Shown: positions 37,601 to 54,500, counted from the stretch's first letter. The stretch is DNA of 64,000 bases from Owenia fusiformis (GCA_903813345.2 CAIIXF020000007.1:2793730-2857729); one strand, 5' to 3'. Numbers and translations: made by a program. Notes: generated from the sequence alone by a model not told the origin.

Positions 37601-38712
37601 ACCACCTTGAAAAGCAATAGATATGTCTATAAAAACAGATAAATGATAGTGTAGTGTAGTGTAGCATACTGAAGTGAAGTTAAGTGGATCTATATTCCGA
37701 TATTTATTACGTTATTTTATGACATTTAGAGTCACTAAACATATAAGTTTGTTCTTGTACAACTAGCCGATATCAAGATTTGGATACATTTCTTCACAAA
37801 TATAACAACACCTTAGGATAAAAACAATCTTCATGTGTATCCAACAGCGATTATCTCACAAAAGGCAAAAGTAAGTTTATATGTTGGCTTGAAATGAATG
37901 CAAAGGGAATATCACTTTTTCATTACTTCACCTCATGTTTTCAGTTTTCAACTCATTTAACTTGTCAGAGAGAAGAAATGTAAGTTTTATGACACTCGTA
38001 GCCTTGCCCAAGTCGGTCTCTTTTACTTTGATTTCTATTATGACCTATTCAAGATCAGATAAGTAAAAAAATACCGACTTGGGCAAGGCTATGACACTCT
38101 GAATGAGAGTCAACTCTTACCTTGTGTCTGTTCAATGTACTGCTGAGACCAAATGCCTTATTGCAGATGTCACAAATGAAGTTACGGGATCCAGTATGTT
38201 GTACATTGTGTCTCTGCCATAAATATCTCTGATTAAATGTCTTTCCACATTGACAAATGAAGCTTTTCTAAAATATATGACGTTATATTGTGTTACTTAG
38301 TGGAATGGGTACAGATCAGTACAGACCCTATGTTAATAGACTTTTAATGTACACCATATAAATATAGTTACAATATGCATAATTTATGGTTTAGTACACA
38401 AACCATCTATTTATTTGTTCTGTGCATTTATCTCAGAGATTTTTGTATCTTCGATCTTTGTATTCTTATTCCATTTTTAATCGCAGTTGGGTCGACTGGG
38501 GACACGTGTGTATATATGCAATGTCTTCTTAAATAATTTACCTTAATAAATCACCCTATAGGTATTGCTCAATAAATATAACTATTAAAGCTACATGTGA
38601 AACTAACCTTCATCACTTTCTTGCCATCTACTATTTGTGATTCAACCTTGATGGTTACTTCATCTTTAGCAACAGTAACATCACATCCAGATTCATGTTG
38701 AACCAGTGTCAT
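34639..38712 (-). CDS. C2H2 zinc-finger protein with six fingers and a long disordered tail, 4 coding exons
   Basis: Probable nuclear DNA-binding protein; orthology not recognised. Coding exons: 38608-38712, 38121-38267, 37416-37605, 34639-36785, giving about 862 aa with continuous phase. After a 37-residue N-terminus come the fingers: an atypical first with Cys-X1-Cys (CQCGKTF...HNVQH), then CDICNKAF, CPTCDKAFHLSGVLRDHIKTH, CAHCGKKF...HLDVMH, CGSCPKKF...HTLQWH, and a last one, CQYCNLQV, ending His-X3-His-Cys rather than classical spacing. The remaining roughly 640 residues are Ser/Thr/Asn/Ile-rich and low in structure, with basic patches (KKKRKPSS, SSRKSRKDKERKE) that could be nuclear localisation signals. 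Residues from about 36104 to 36332 form an 11-residue tandem repeat. The start is the first ATG in the exon; a 5' non-coding exon is possible. Confidence 0.88.
36104..36332 (-). repeat. 33-bp tandem repeat encoding SDKDKTSPSTT x7
   Basis: Seven copies of an 11-residue unit (SDKDKTSPSTT with substitutions such as SSSTT, IGPSTT, DNDK) in the zinc-finger protein tail. Because 33 is divisible by 3, the other frames are also open for 78 and 125 codons, which explains the spurious long frames there. The unit is acidic/Ser-Thr-rich and looks phosphorylatable and disordered. Confidence 0.92.
37998..38091. mobile_element. Miniature inverted-repeat element (~94 bp) beside a zinc-finger-gene splice donor
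   Basis: TAGCCTTGCCCAAGTCGGT (37999-38017) and ACCGACTTGGGCAAGGCTA (38073-38091) are exact inverted repeats. The element is flanked by direct repeats of TATGACACTC (about 37988-37997 and 38090-38099), which look like an 8-10 bp target-site duplication. It lies in the intron between zinc-finger exons 2 and 3, about 30 bases from the exon 2 border. Confidence 0.83.
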
Positions 38713-38951
38713 TTTGGTGGAATTTCACACCTTATACATGATAATTATCAATTTAACCAGCTTTGCTTGATTCGAGTCATACAAGAAGCTGTAGTTTGAA
38801 GGTGAAAGCCATAGTATGCTAGAACGAACCATAGCCTAATCCACTGCAGTGATGTGCGTGTCACAAGAAAGACCACCTCACCTTGGCTATGTTTATGCAA
38901 CTTGATGATATGGATAAGTTCTGAAAGTAAAAGGTACAATAATATGATTAG

Positions 38952-39664
38952 GCATGGGCTTTCAAGAGGGTATTTAACTTCTATTGAGTATTCGAATTGT
39001 AATTTCCTCGCAAGTCAGATCTGCTTATTGGTCACAGGCTCTTCATGGGCCATGAATTTAGTATGTATCCAACAGACTGACTAGAAGTCAGTCTGTTATG
39101 ATGTACTACTTTCCTGTGGAAATTGCAGTGAAATTTTTTGCACAAAATTATCAATTAGAGGAATCATTTCTTCAATAAAATAAACATTACAAAATTTCAA
39201 TTAAAAAGTAAGGTACAATTAAAAGCAATAAAAAGTAACACAGCATATTGTCAAGTGGAAATAAAGCTAGCTGAAGTAAAAATGTGCAAATTAATTTTAC
39301 CCAATCGGCCATTTTGAATAGCACTTCCTATGTAAACAAATATTTGGAATTGCCAAACTTTAACATAGGTGCCTTATAGTCTGAATATTATTCAGACTAA
39401 ATAGGATATAGTCTAGCCATGAATTGGTACGATCTGCAATCCGATCTGAATAAATTTTATCTTCTAGGATAAATTCTAGATCCATTACCATGACAAAATT
39501 TATCTAGATCGATCCGGTTACGGATCGTACCCGGGGATCGTACCAATTCACGGCCCCAGTCCTGTAGCGACAAAAGTCCAGGTGGTCTGCACAGTGCACA
39601 CCCCCCCCTGTCTTTTAATTCCACACTGATGGCCCAATAGCATGGGCATCTTGAAAGCCCATGC
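38952..39664. mobile_element. Inverted-repeat element with GCATGGGCTTTCAAGA ends
   Basis: The left end is GCATGGGCTTTCAAGA and the right end is TCTTGAAAGCCCATGC, a 15-16 bp terminal inverted repeat. The same termini appear at 8749 and 9761. Internally a hairpin at 39420-39550 starts TGAATTGGTACGATC and ends GATCGTACCAATTCA. There is no transposase frame, so the element is non-autonomous, possibly with a nested insertion. Confidence 0.72.
39420..39550. repeat. 131-bp hairpin nested in the 38952 element
   Basis: TGAATTGGTACGATC and its reverse complement bound the unit. Inner CCGATCTGAATAAATTTT pairs loosely with AAAATTTATCTAGATCG. It looks like a separate small foldback inserted into, or amplified within, the larger element. 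Confidence 0.65.
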
Positions 39665-40157
39665 TAATACAATCATGTCAGCAGGCTAGAATTACAGACA
39701 CTTGTTGTAGATCTAGGTTAGATCTACTTGTAGGGCAAACAAATTGAAATTGAATGAGAATTATTCTTGAGTGTAGCCTAGATGAAGCTCGATGAAAACA
39801 TGGATATTTGCCTAAGAAGAACTGTGTAAATGAAAGTTAGGCATCAGTTAAAGTTCCTCTCTCTGTCTTACCATATCTCTAATAAAGGAAAAGAATACAA
39901 TCAATGTGTAATATGTTTTCACCGGAAGTAATAACCCGGAAGTTTATCTTAACATAAAGATGGCAGCACAAATTAAAAGCGAAGCACCTGTTAAAAAATA
40001 GTTCTAAATTAGTTCTCCATATATTAGAAGATTTATATGTTGAATTTCATTCATATTTTATTATATTAATCTGGCACCCTTTTGAAACATAGTTTTTGAT
40101 ATTAAAATAAGGAATCTGTCAACAATCAATGTCGTATGGGGAACTATTTTGTTCAGT

Positions 40158-44272
<4,115 letters not shown>

Positions 44273-45074
44273 CAAAACACACTGAAATCATGGGAGCCTT
44301 ATTAAGACAGAATTAGTTTATCTCACTAGCTACAAGGAAGATTGGCAGCCATCATTCAAACCTGATCCTCCGTTAATAGGCATGGACCAATTCGGTAACA
44401 CTATTACCCGTGCAGCCAAGCCTGTTACTGCTATATGGGTTTGAATATTAGCATAATACTGGTTTATCAGGTAATGTTGATTTTCAGACTAAATACTTGG
44501 TCCGAAGATGAACAATATTACTACAAATAATTCCATAACGGCAATAGAAGATCGGCTTTGAATCATGGCTGCCATTCCTCATTGGTTTGATTTGCAAAGT
44601 GCAAATCTTAATCAAGAGAAATCAGGCTTCTACTTAACGTTCCTTTCTAGAACTACTCCAGTATTTCTTTGAAAAAAACAAAGATATGATCAGATGGATG
44701 TAATGCATTGGTTTAACATATGCACCTGTTTAAATCCTCAGAAAATAGCCAAAATTCAACATATGACTCCGAAATCTGTTGCGATACTTTCCCACCTTTA
44801 CACGAATTCTGGAATTTGAAAAAATTAACTCCGTAAAAACTGGATGTTACATCTCTGAAGAGGGAAAAATGGAGAAAGGAATTACAGGACATAAGGTCAA
44901 GTAACATCTCTTACCATGACTTATCATGACATATTACTCCTCCACCCCCACGGATAAGATCACTTGCAAGGGGTATACATGTTTGACACTGAAAATTTCT
45001 TAAATTCATGACTGTGGCACTTAATTTCCACCGAGTTCAACAGCATTGACTTCAAAACTTGCTATTTCCTTGTC

Positions 45075-45570
45075 AACAATCGACCATATATCTTTTGACA
45101 ATTCTTTGTAAGTCATTTAACAATCAATCTTTTCTGCAACAATGGCATGTGTGATATACGTAATCAAACATATTCAGTTGCTAATTATTCCGTCTACCCT
45201 CTTATAAAAGAATACTTTGCAAAAGTTCCACAGATATAGGTTATTAATAATATAATATAGGCTATTCTACAAATAAGATACAGAGAATAGAAAAGGGATA
45301 TATTGATATTTGTGTTATGTAAGCTTAATCATTTTAGGATCCCAGCGAGTCTACCACTCAATCAATTCGGAATGTGCACGTTTGTATAATTGTAGTTAGT
45401 TTGTGCACGGATAAGATGCAATTTCGATCTTTCGTCTTATTTGGTATTCACATTTTCAGTGGGACAACATAAACGCAGAAAAATGAAAATGGATAATTTG
45501 AAGTATTTTCTACTGATCCTTCTTTCAAATAATATGGTGTCATCAGGTAATTTTTCATTTTATCTACATG
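45075..45570 (+). repeat. Segmental duplication, copy 1 (promoter and first exon of the IgGFc-domain gene)
   Basis: Shares CAATCAATCTTTTCTGCAAC, CTCTTATAAAAGAATACTTT, GATAAGATGCAATTTCGATC and the signal-peptide exon with 58570-59500, in the same order and orientation. CTTATAAAAG lies at about 45201, upstream of the start in both copies. Confidence 0.88.
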
Positions 45571-48500
45571 TATATTTTGTATACCTTTAATCTTGGTCAT
45601 ACCCTACTCTTGATAACGTAGCATACTGTATCTAATCAGCATCTTGTAGACTCATTCGGTTGAACAGTTCAGTTTCAGTCTAATTTTGGTCACTAGATTT
45701 TGATATCTAACACCCAAGTCACATTTCTTACGGCGATCGTGCGGTTTATCATTTCTGAGGTCAGTAACATTTCTACGCTCGCCGTAGAATTTCTGCGTTC
45801 GGATTCTTTTGCAGTCACATTTCCTACGGCAGCTGCATGTCGAATTTTGAATTTCTCTTGAAACGTTTTTTTCTATTTAATTTAAATCAATACAATTTAT
45901 AAATAATATTTATAGTGCTAGGATATACATCAAACATGTCAAATAACAAAGTGTTAAGTGATAACATAACCCATCAAAACAAAACGGCAGACGCAAGTCA
46001 ACGTAACCCCGGCGTACGTCCACCATGTGACCGTTCTGCAATCTGGCAATGGCCTGTTGATTTCTACGGGGACCGCAGAAATGAACAAATATTTTATTTT
46101 AACTCCGAGTTATAGTTTCTTCGACTACCCTGCGGTCTGTAAAAAACTGGATACGCCGTACGGAGACCGCAAGGCGACAGTAGTTTTCTTACGCTAGCCG
46201 CAGAAATTCACTGATTTAATTGACCTGCGGTCGACTTACGGCCGCCGTACGACAAATGTGACTGGGGTATTAATTGTCGTATAATCTGTTCATGCAAAAA
46301 GAAAAAGCACAACGTTTTGAAAAATTTGTGAGGAGATATTTTGATGAAAAACATCGTTTTTGTTGTAAGAAAGTACTCGTGGTGAAATATATGCTGAAAT
46401 TATATAAGTCACCAATAAGTTAATTCTTCCTTTTAAACCGACGTTCAAAGTCGAACTAATTGCAGGTGACGTTGACAACCTTGGAACTGAATTTGTACTG
46501 ATGTTCACGGAGAATTATTTCAAGCCGTCGAAAACTCCATTTGAGATTGAAGTATTTATCACAACCTACGAATCACACAACGTATCTGTTCACATATCTA
46601 GCCCTAAATGGAACAACCCGAAGGTTGACCAAAGTTTTAACATCACCGCTGGTGAGGTCGAACTGGTTAAATTCTCACGTGATTTACGTATGGTTGGAAC
46701 GGAGAAGTCAGCAAAAGGAATTCTTATTCAGGTATTTTCAATGCCTTATATCATTGATTTAAGCACTGATCATTCCTCGAGGGTGTTGATTCAAACTTTG
46801 CACGGGATGAGTGCTAGATTTATGAAACATCGATTTATAGGTATGAATCAACCATGATTCATTGAGTTAACTTGTCACCTTGACAACCATTCAACACTTA
46901 CCATTTGACCTGCATAAGCACTTTGATTGTTATTCCCTATAGCTATGATACCACCATGATAAACCATGACATCTCATTTCTTCTCAGCCCTGAGATGTTT
47001 CAGGTTAAACAGAAAGATGCTATGATACTATTCATATATTTAAGGAATAAATAATGATAGGCCATTCAATATGGTGAAATTCAGCACGAGTTGGACAGAA
47101 TGTTGTACAAAGCACGAACCGAAGGTGAGTGCATTTGTACTAACATTCTGTCCAACGAGTGCTGAATTTCACCATATTGAATGGCCTATCATTATTTATC
47201 CCGAGTCAAACATAAAAATTAGTAAAAGCCGTGTCTTTGGAACGGGCATGAAGGAAGAATACGCATGCTGTCAAGATTCTGAAGTCGGCCGGAAAAATTT
47301 TAGAATTTGTTTGGGCTGTTCTATTTTACTCCCCGTTTTAGATTTTATACGGTGTATGTAAACATGGGGTGTTGATAAAATAGTTACAGTAGTTATGGAG
47401 GGAGTAAAAAGAACAGCTATCCCCGGACAGAGCCCCAGATGTGCAGCTGAGATGTGACGTCACTCAAAACAATGCAAATTGCAGATTGAATAGAGCATGG
47501 TCGTGCATCTATGGAGGATTAGAGAACGTTCTATATTGGCTATGCTGCATTCTGATTGGTTGAGAAATTCGAATAGAGCACGGTCATGTTTGAATTTTAC
47601 TCAATTGGATTGATTATTAGTTATATTCAATCGGTTTGATCAAATTTCACTAGAATTTGGTTGGGTTATTGATTATATGATGCAATCCATTTATATAAAA
47701 TCACGCGTTCTGATTTGCTGAAATTGGACACACATTGCCTGTGTAAATGATAAATCAGCAAAGAGAATACATAGTTATTCAGATATTTGCAATTCCTTTT
47801 ATGATTGATGGATTAATCATCGTCTTTCGGAACCCTTTAATATAACCCCCTACTAACATTGATCGACCATCTCTTATTCACAAATAGTTAGGCACTTTGT
47901 ACGAGGTTAACCTGAACACGGTGCTCAAGTCTTAACAGTGGAGATTGTTCCGGACGTGTTTTTTCACACGATGTGGACTTATTTTGTAAGAATATGGGAT
48001 ACGACATTCGTTAGAATGGCGCAAAAGGGTATATGTTTTACAAACTAACATAACATGACTTCTACCTAAGATGTTCTTCTTCATATCCACGGATCTATTT
48101 TGGGGATCATTCCGTTCATAGTTATCGCAATTATATACAAAAAAATGCCAGAAATATGTACTAAATCTGCATTTAGTGTTATTTGATTAAGTTTAAACAA
48201 ACAATCCATTCTACAACGTGGAATAATATTCATTCTCTAAAGATCGTGTTTATATTTGAACTATCTTTATCTTGAATTTGCCATAAATGACCGTAAATAT
48301 AAAAAGTGGAGTAAACGATGGAGAAGGGATATGTTGGACACTTCCAAATAGTTTAATCTTAAAAAGTTATTCGATCAATTGCTTATCAATCACTTATTAA
48401 AGCTTATTTAACCTGTGATATTCGCACATATTGTGAGTACTTTCCTTATGAATCGATGTATTCATTGAATACAAGGCAGGCTAGTGATTTTCAGGCAAAA

Positions 48501-51500
48501 ATATGTGTAACACTGGCAGAATCGCTCACTTTCCCATATAACAAGACCATAGCATACGATTCGTGCAAATAGAGATTTTACATTTTGGCATGCCAACCTA
48601 AGGTCCTTACGATGGCATGGGTGCACTAAGGTCCCATCACTTTTAGAAGAGTTTATTTTCATTCGTAAGGTAGTATAGGAGTCTTTACATTTTATAAGCA
48701 CAACATTTGAATACACACTCAGTGTAGCCAGTTACTTGAATAAAACCTAGACATTGCAAACCTATGTAGTAAATGTACTAGTATATAACTTATCAATGTG
48801 CAAAAGACCCTATGCAGAACAGTTCTAGTGATAAAGACAGTCTTCCCATTACAAACCAAAGGCTTTACCAAAACGCCCAAAAAAATCACAATGGATTTTT
48901 CTATTTTTGCAGACATTTATAGTTGGTTTATTGACCGTAATTACACAAACAGGCACATTTCTAAAAATAAATCTTACTTGGAAATACGGTACTTATAATT
49001 AACCGTTGGGTTCCAAATACAAATTAAAATGTGTTGGTTCATGCATGCACATTGATGAATAAACAAACTATTTGTTCATACAAACTGGAGAACGTACAAC
49101 TATTGCGTTCATACACACTGGAGAAAGTACATATTATTTGTTGATACAAAATGTATGTTCATAAACAATGGGGTACATGTACATAGTATTTGTTCATACA
49201 TACTGGAGAAAGTATATACACAGGCGTGTTGGTTCATACATGTATACATGTTCATACTGGAGATAGAACGTATTGTCTCTTCATACACACTATAGATATA
49301 GTATTACATAAAATTTGTTCATACACACTGGTTTAGGTACATTTTATTCGTTCTGATACATTGATTAATTAACAAAATATTTGTTGAGACAGGGAAGAGA
49401 ATCAACAAAGTTTTGGTTCATGCACAATGGAGAAAGTACAAATGCTTTGCTTATACATATTGGAGAATGGACACACACTATTTGTTCATACATGCAGGAG
49501 AAAGTACATAAAATGTGGTCATAGAAAGTGGAGAACGTACAGAGTATTGGTTAAATAACTGGTGTAAGTACATAATATTTGCTCATACACACTGGAGAAA
49601 GAACATGATATTTGTCAATACACAGTTAAAAAGTATTGTTTCATATATACACTGGAAAATATAAATAGCAGTTCATACACACAGAAAAAAGTACAATATA
49701 TTGATACTGAAACATTGGTGAATAAAAAAATAAAATATTGGTTTAGGCACATGGGAAATGGACCTAGTTTCGGTTCATACATACTGGAGAAGTATATACA
49801 CAGGAGTATGACTCAGAAAATGTTACTAAAAAAACAGTTAAAAGTTGGACATTTGGAAAGGTCACCAGACAGAATCTATTGCATTTTTCAGAAAGTGTGC
49901 CAAATATATTATTTGAAATGATAGGAGCTTTGAAAATTTGAATTCATTCCTAGAAATAGAAAAAATGAGAAACTGATTTAGAAAGCAATCCATTTTCTTT
50001 TTATGATCACAATTTTTCAAAGCTCCTACGATTTAGAGCAATATATTGGACATATTTTCTGAAAATTCAGAACATTCTGTTCAGTAACATTTCCAAAGGT
50101 AAACTCTTAAGCATTTTTCAGTCACAACTTCAGAGGGCCCAAAAGTATCACATGATGTATAGAGTCATTCTGAGCATGACCATTGTGATCATGGTCATGT
50201 AAATGATATGTGAGAGTAGTGAAACTGATTGATGGCAAAACAGAACTCTATTCATTTTTTAAAAATCGAATATCCACGTGTTTTTTCATTTCCCGTTTTG
50301 TATAAATTTCTGATAACTACTTCCTTAACCCACACTGGAGAAAGTACAAACTGTTAGTTTATACACCCTAAAGAATGGAGAAAATATGAGTTCAACGTTT
50401 GAGATGTTTGATCTATACATACTGAACAATCATATAAACTAGAGAGACTATGAGAATATTGATTAATCCAATCTGAGTAATATAATAGATGGTTGGGTCT
50501 TCAAAATAAAAGGTTTACTTAGATTTTGAATATCAATATAGATTTGTATAAAGTGTTTTAAAGAATCTGATCTTCGTAACATACTTAACTTTAAGCATGC
50601 GGATTAATATTCAATGGATTTACATTAAATGGAGAGTTCCTGTGACAGTGGCATTTATTTTTAGTGATCAAGAAAGTACTTTGCATGCTCCCGCCAAGTT
50701 ATATAGGAAGAAAGCCAGAGCATTTTCATTCTGATACACATCGCATCTATAAAAACATGTCTGTGTCTATGATGCAAGAAGAGAGGGTCATGGTATTCCA
50801 TGATGGAGCATTTTCGAAACCCTTCTTTATAAAATGTGTAAACCATTTTTAAAAATTGCTATACTGAAAATGGGCTATTGGTATGCACTGTGTACAAGTA
50901 ATGTCGATTGCTCCGATTTTCACTATGGCGCCCTGCCGATTGAGTATTTTGTTCAAAATTGAAAACAATTTTGAACAAACGGAGCAAATGTGATGCAGGC
51001 ATCAGTGTCGTATGAATTTATTTTGTTAGGATACCAGTACTAAGTTTGCAAACATGCATGTCAACCATGGCGAATCAGAAGAGTGCACCCCTTCTATATG
51101 ATAATATAAACCCTTCCTACACCTTGGTTTAGCTTTGGATCACTATGCTATCACTATGTGGCAGAAATGCATTCTTATTGGATATAAATGATCACATGAC
51201 CTTAGTTCACCTTAGTTCACCAAGGTATCACGAGTTGGCATGCCAAAATGTAAAATCTCTATTAAAGCGTTTGTAGGTACCTGAAGTTAGGATATAGAGT
51301 ATGGTAAGCAATACAAATTACATACATTTACATAAAGTCAAGTGACAGCAATTTCAAAACCAAATCAGCCTACCTCTCAAGTTTTCTTAAAAACAAGTCC
51401 AAATCGTGTGAAATAACACGTCCGTATTTATCTCCACTGTTATAACACTTGGGCACCGTGCTGAATATTCTGGGTTTCTTCATTCTCTTGCATTTTTAAA

Positions 51501-54500
51501 TCACTTCCTTGTCAATAAGAACTCAACAATATGGCACAAAATATTATCATCTTGTTTTAGCAAACCATTCTAGATTATGATGAAATCACCCCAATGGGGA
51601 TCGAACCCACGACCCCTCGATTTCCGGGGAGTGAAATATTCACTAATGTCCTTGTATGTACACTGAATAAAACAATGGTGTGCCCACCGCACCAACAACC
51701 TTTAGAAGAAACGATTCTTAAAAAATCCAATCCACCTTTTACACACCCAATCCAATCCGTATTTAAATTCTTACAATTTTATGAATAATATTTTTGCATG
51801 CTAACCAGGCGAGTGCTGAGGTTGCTGTGTATGGCTTCAATAAGGAGAAATACTCCACAGACGGTTTCCTTGGTTTACCCATTGACGTATTGGGCACTGA
51901 CTATTTTGCTGTAACATACTACCCTCCTACAATGCAAACGGAGATTGGAATTGCGGCTGTGTATAACAACACCCAGGTTTATTTTAAATTGAAATACTCA
52001 CTTACAGGCCATGTTACATATGACAATGATGTATACTTTGGTGGTGACACGCTCACTGTTAATCTAGATGAATATGAAACGTTTCAAATGCACAGTACCA
52101 CTGACGACCTCACTGGCACTCGGATATTATCCAATAATCCAATATCAGTATTCAGTGGTAACAAAAAAACTAAGGTTGCACCAAATGGTGTCTCTACGAT
52201 AAAGAGTTCACAGGACCACTTAGTTTCCCAGCTACCCCCTGTGGATGTCTGGGGGAACACCTTCGTCACAGTACCTACTCCCGGGCGACTTTTAGGTGAC
52301 ATGGTGAAGATTGTAGCAAGTCAGGCCAACACTGCTGTAAACATAACTGGCTTTGATACACAGTATATCGATGAGAGTGGGGGATATCTGCAGGTGAGTA
52401 AAACAATATTACTGATGTTAATACATAGTATATTATTTATCTATTAGAGTGGGGGGAGGTGACTTAAACTATATTACTGACGTTGATACATAATACATGC
52501 CCGTAGCCAGGTTTTGGTTAGGGGGGCTCGAACCCCCCCCCCCCCCATCCACACACAAATGTTTTCATGCTTAACCAACTTCGCATTGTGATCACAAGGG
52601 TGTTATTAAAAAGGCACCAGCGGTGGCCACGGAAACAAGAGAGGAGACCCAAAATTTCCGCGCTTGCTCGGAAGAAAATTGGGGCACAAATTTTGAAAAA
52701 ATCTCCAGTAATTCCCTCATGTTGTTAAAAGACTAGTTAGATGATTTAGACGGAACAAAATTCGAGCCAAATCATCATGGCCTGGAAATAATAGCTTGTG
52801 AGTGATGTAGCCAGAGGGCATGCTCCCTGGAAAATTTAGGAGTTTTGGGCTGATTTAGTGCATTCTGAGCGATTCAAGGATCAAAATATATGGTTTACGT
52901 ATTTCAAAAAATTGAATTTTTAGGCTTATTTGGCGCATTCTGTGCAATTTTGGTGCATTCTAAACGATTCTAGGATCAAAATATATGATTTGCGTATTTA
53001 AAAAAAACTGATTTTTTTAGGCTTTTTTTACCGCATTCTGGGCGATTCTGATGCGTTCTGATCGTTCTAGGGATCAAAATATATCGGATTTACGTATTTT
53101 CAAAATCGAATTTTTAGGCTTTTTGACACGTTCTGAGCGATTCTAGGATCAAAATATATGATTTATTAAAAAATCAGGGGCATGCTTCCCTAAAAAGTTA
53201 AGATTTTTGGGCTGATTTAGTGCGTTTTGGGCAATTCGAGGATCAAAATATATGATTTATGTATTGATATATCGACCGATTAAAGGATCAAAATATATGA
53301 TTTATTTCCGAATCATTAAGTTGCCTTGCTAGATAGTCAATTTAGAATTTTATTAAAAGAAAGTGGCAATCACATCAAAATACACCGTACATATGTCACC
53401 AAATGTTACCTTCTACCTTGAAATGTCAGAAAATTCTTCAAGAAAGCAAAAAAGGTAGGTCTACATTATTTAAGGAGATATCTGGGGGCGAGCCCCCCTG
53501 GCTACGGGCCTGTAATACATAGTATTTATTTATTAGAGTGGGGGATATATACAGGTGAGTAAAACAATATCACTTACTTTGATACAAAGTATATTAATGA
53601 GAATGGTTGTTTTTCAGTAATTGTAATTGATTTGATCAGGTTGACATAGGAAACAGCAACACCAGATCCCGCCAAACATCTCCGACGGTCTTCAGACCCG
53701 TAGCCAGGGGGAGCTGGGAGAGCGGAAGTCCCCCCCCCCTCCTGGCTGGAAAAAGACCCCCCCCCCCCCCTTGGTAAAAGTTGGCAATGGGATTGTCCGC
53801 TTTTCTGCATCTAATCGTCTATGATAAATCAACAGCAACACCGAACATTTTGTCTCGGCAGACAAGTTTGCCCGCCATAATCTAATCATCCATGGTAAAT
53901 TCAGGTCATCGACAATTTTGTCTTTTACATATAGGTTCGCCTTCCAGCAGAACAATACAGCACAATCCAAGCTGACAAGCCAGCCATGATGGTTATGCTG
54001 TCCATTACACAGGACAGTTCGGAGTCCGAGGGTGACCCTTCAATGACAATAGTGCCTTGGCTAGAACAATTCAACTCGAAATACACATTCACCACTCCGA
54101 AATATTCCCTTGGCTCATATTTGAATTACGTTTTACTGGTTATTGAGGATAAATATAAAGACGGGTTAGTCTTAGATGGTGACAGTACACGCGTAAATCA
54201 AGAGGCAACTTGGCATACCTTCCCAGGCTTAGCTGATTACGTAGGGACGTATTTCGGTATAGAGGAGGGCTCGCATCATATTGAACATTCCAACCCAAAT
54301 GCGTCATTTGGGGCTTATCTATACGGAAAGGCTAAGCTTGAATCCTATGGACTCCCCACTGGAATGAGATTGACAAAAATAAATGAGGTAAGATTTAGAT
54401 AAGATAATAGAGAGTTTAGGTTTTTCACAACGTAACCATGTACGCAAAGCCAATGAATCAATACAGTAATGTATATAGCGCGCATACAAAACAGGCGCTA

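Larger units (their letters stand above)
38713..40157. promoter_or_regulatory. Divergent region between zinc-finger gene and RPS26
   Basis: Two ETS-type cores, ACCGGAAGTA at about 39921 and ACCCGGAAGT at about 39934, sit about 220 bases upstream of the RPS26 start site. On the minus strand, ATATG followed by GTAAGA at about 39872 could be the donor of a non-coding first exon for the zinc-finger gene; this is a low-confidence reading. A MITE-like element fills 38952-39664. ETS sites are common in ribosomal-protein and other housekeeping promoters. Confidence 0.45.
47918..51470. repeat. Large paired inverted repeats spanning 3.5 kb of IgGFc-gene intron 2
   Basis: Left CACGGTGCTCAAG...AACAGTGGAGAT...GGACGTGTT...TCACACGATGTGGACTT (about 47918-47995) is matched in reverse complement by about 51390-51465. 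Separately, 48568-48597 is exactly reverse-complemented at 51235-51264 (GTTGGCATGCCAAAATG...), extending with mismatches to about 60 bp. These look like the ends of a decayed composite element whose interior acquired the 35-bp array. Confidence 0.72.
46732..51808 (+). other. IgGFc-gene intron 2 (5.1 kb), packed with repeats
   Basis: Contains a hairpin repeat (47040-47600), paired inverted repeats at about 47918-48000 / 51390-51470 and 48568-48597 / 51235-51264, a degenerate 35-bp tandem array (49040-49830), a small foldback (about 49845-50090) and a SINE-like fragment (about 51585-51650). No further exon is expected: exon 2 joins exon 3 directly in the conserved domain. Confidence 0.7.
52394..53934 (+). 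repeat. IgGFc-gene intron 3: three tandem copies of the exon 3 border with decoy donor sites
   Basis: The exon 3 end and first intron bases (GAGTGGGGGATATCTGCAG, GTGAGTAAAACAATAT, ATACATAGTATATT) recur as degraded copies at about 52443-52498 and 53513-53610. The last copy keeps CAGGTGAGTAAAACAATATC at about 53551, an intact-looking donor without a functional exon. The copies were split by the hAT-like insertion at 52499-53512. Confidence 0.82.

Noticed and set aside
39959-40001. Short frame MAAQIKSEAPVKK upstream of RPS26
   Set aside because: It is upstream of the TOP-type start, is 13 codons long and has no supported splice donor; probably chance.
45418-45474. Earlier ATG (MQFRSFVLF) for the IgGFc-domain gene
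   Set aside because: The frame hits a stop before the signal-peptide exon; the ATG at 45483 gives a good signal peptide and joins exon 2 in phase.
46541-46762. 73-codon plus-strand frame at 46541
   Set aside because: It is a +1 shadow of IgGFc-gene exon 2, which continues the domain in the correct phase.
47101-47160. Possible microRNA-like hairpin
   Set aside because: The stem belongs to a dispersed repeat also found at 12.4 kb and is longer than a typical precursor.
47071-47361. 96-codon frame in IgGFc-gene intron 2
   Set aside because: It crosses both arms of a hairpin repeat and has no similarity that I recognise.
49040-49830. Repeated ACACTGGAGAA codons resembling the HTGE linker of C2H2 zinc fingers
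   Set aside because: The spacing is about 35 bp and irregular, not 84 bp, and there are no Cys/His pairs or open frame. It is a degenerate minisatellite.
51580-51655. tRNA gene on the minus strand
   Set aside because: A B box is present but no cloverleaf, anticodon arm or acceptor stem can be drawn; a SINE fragment is more likely.
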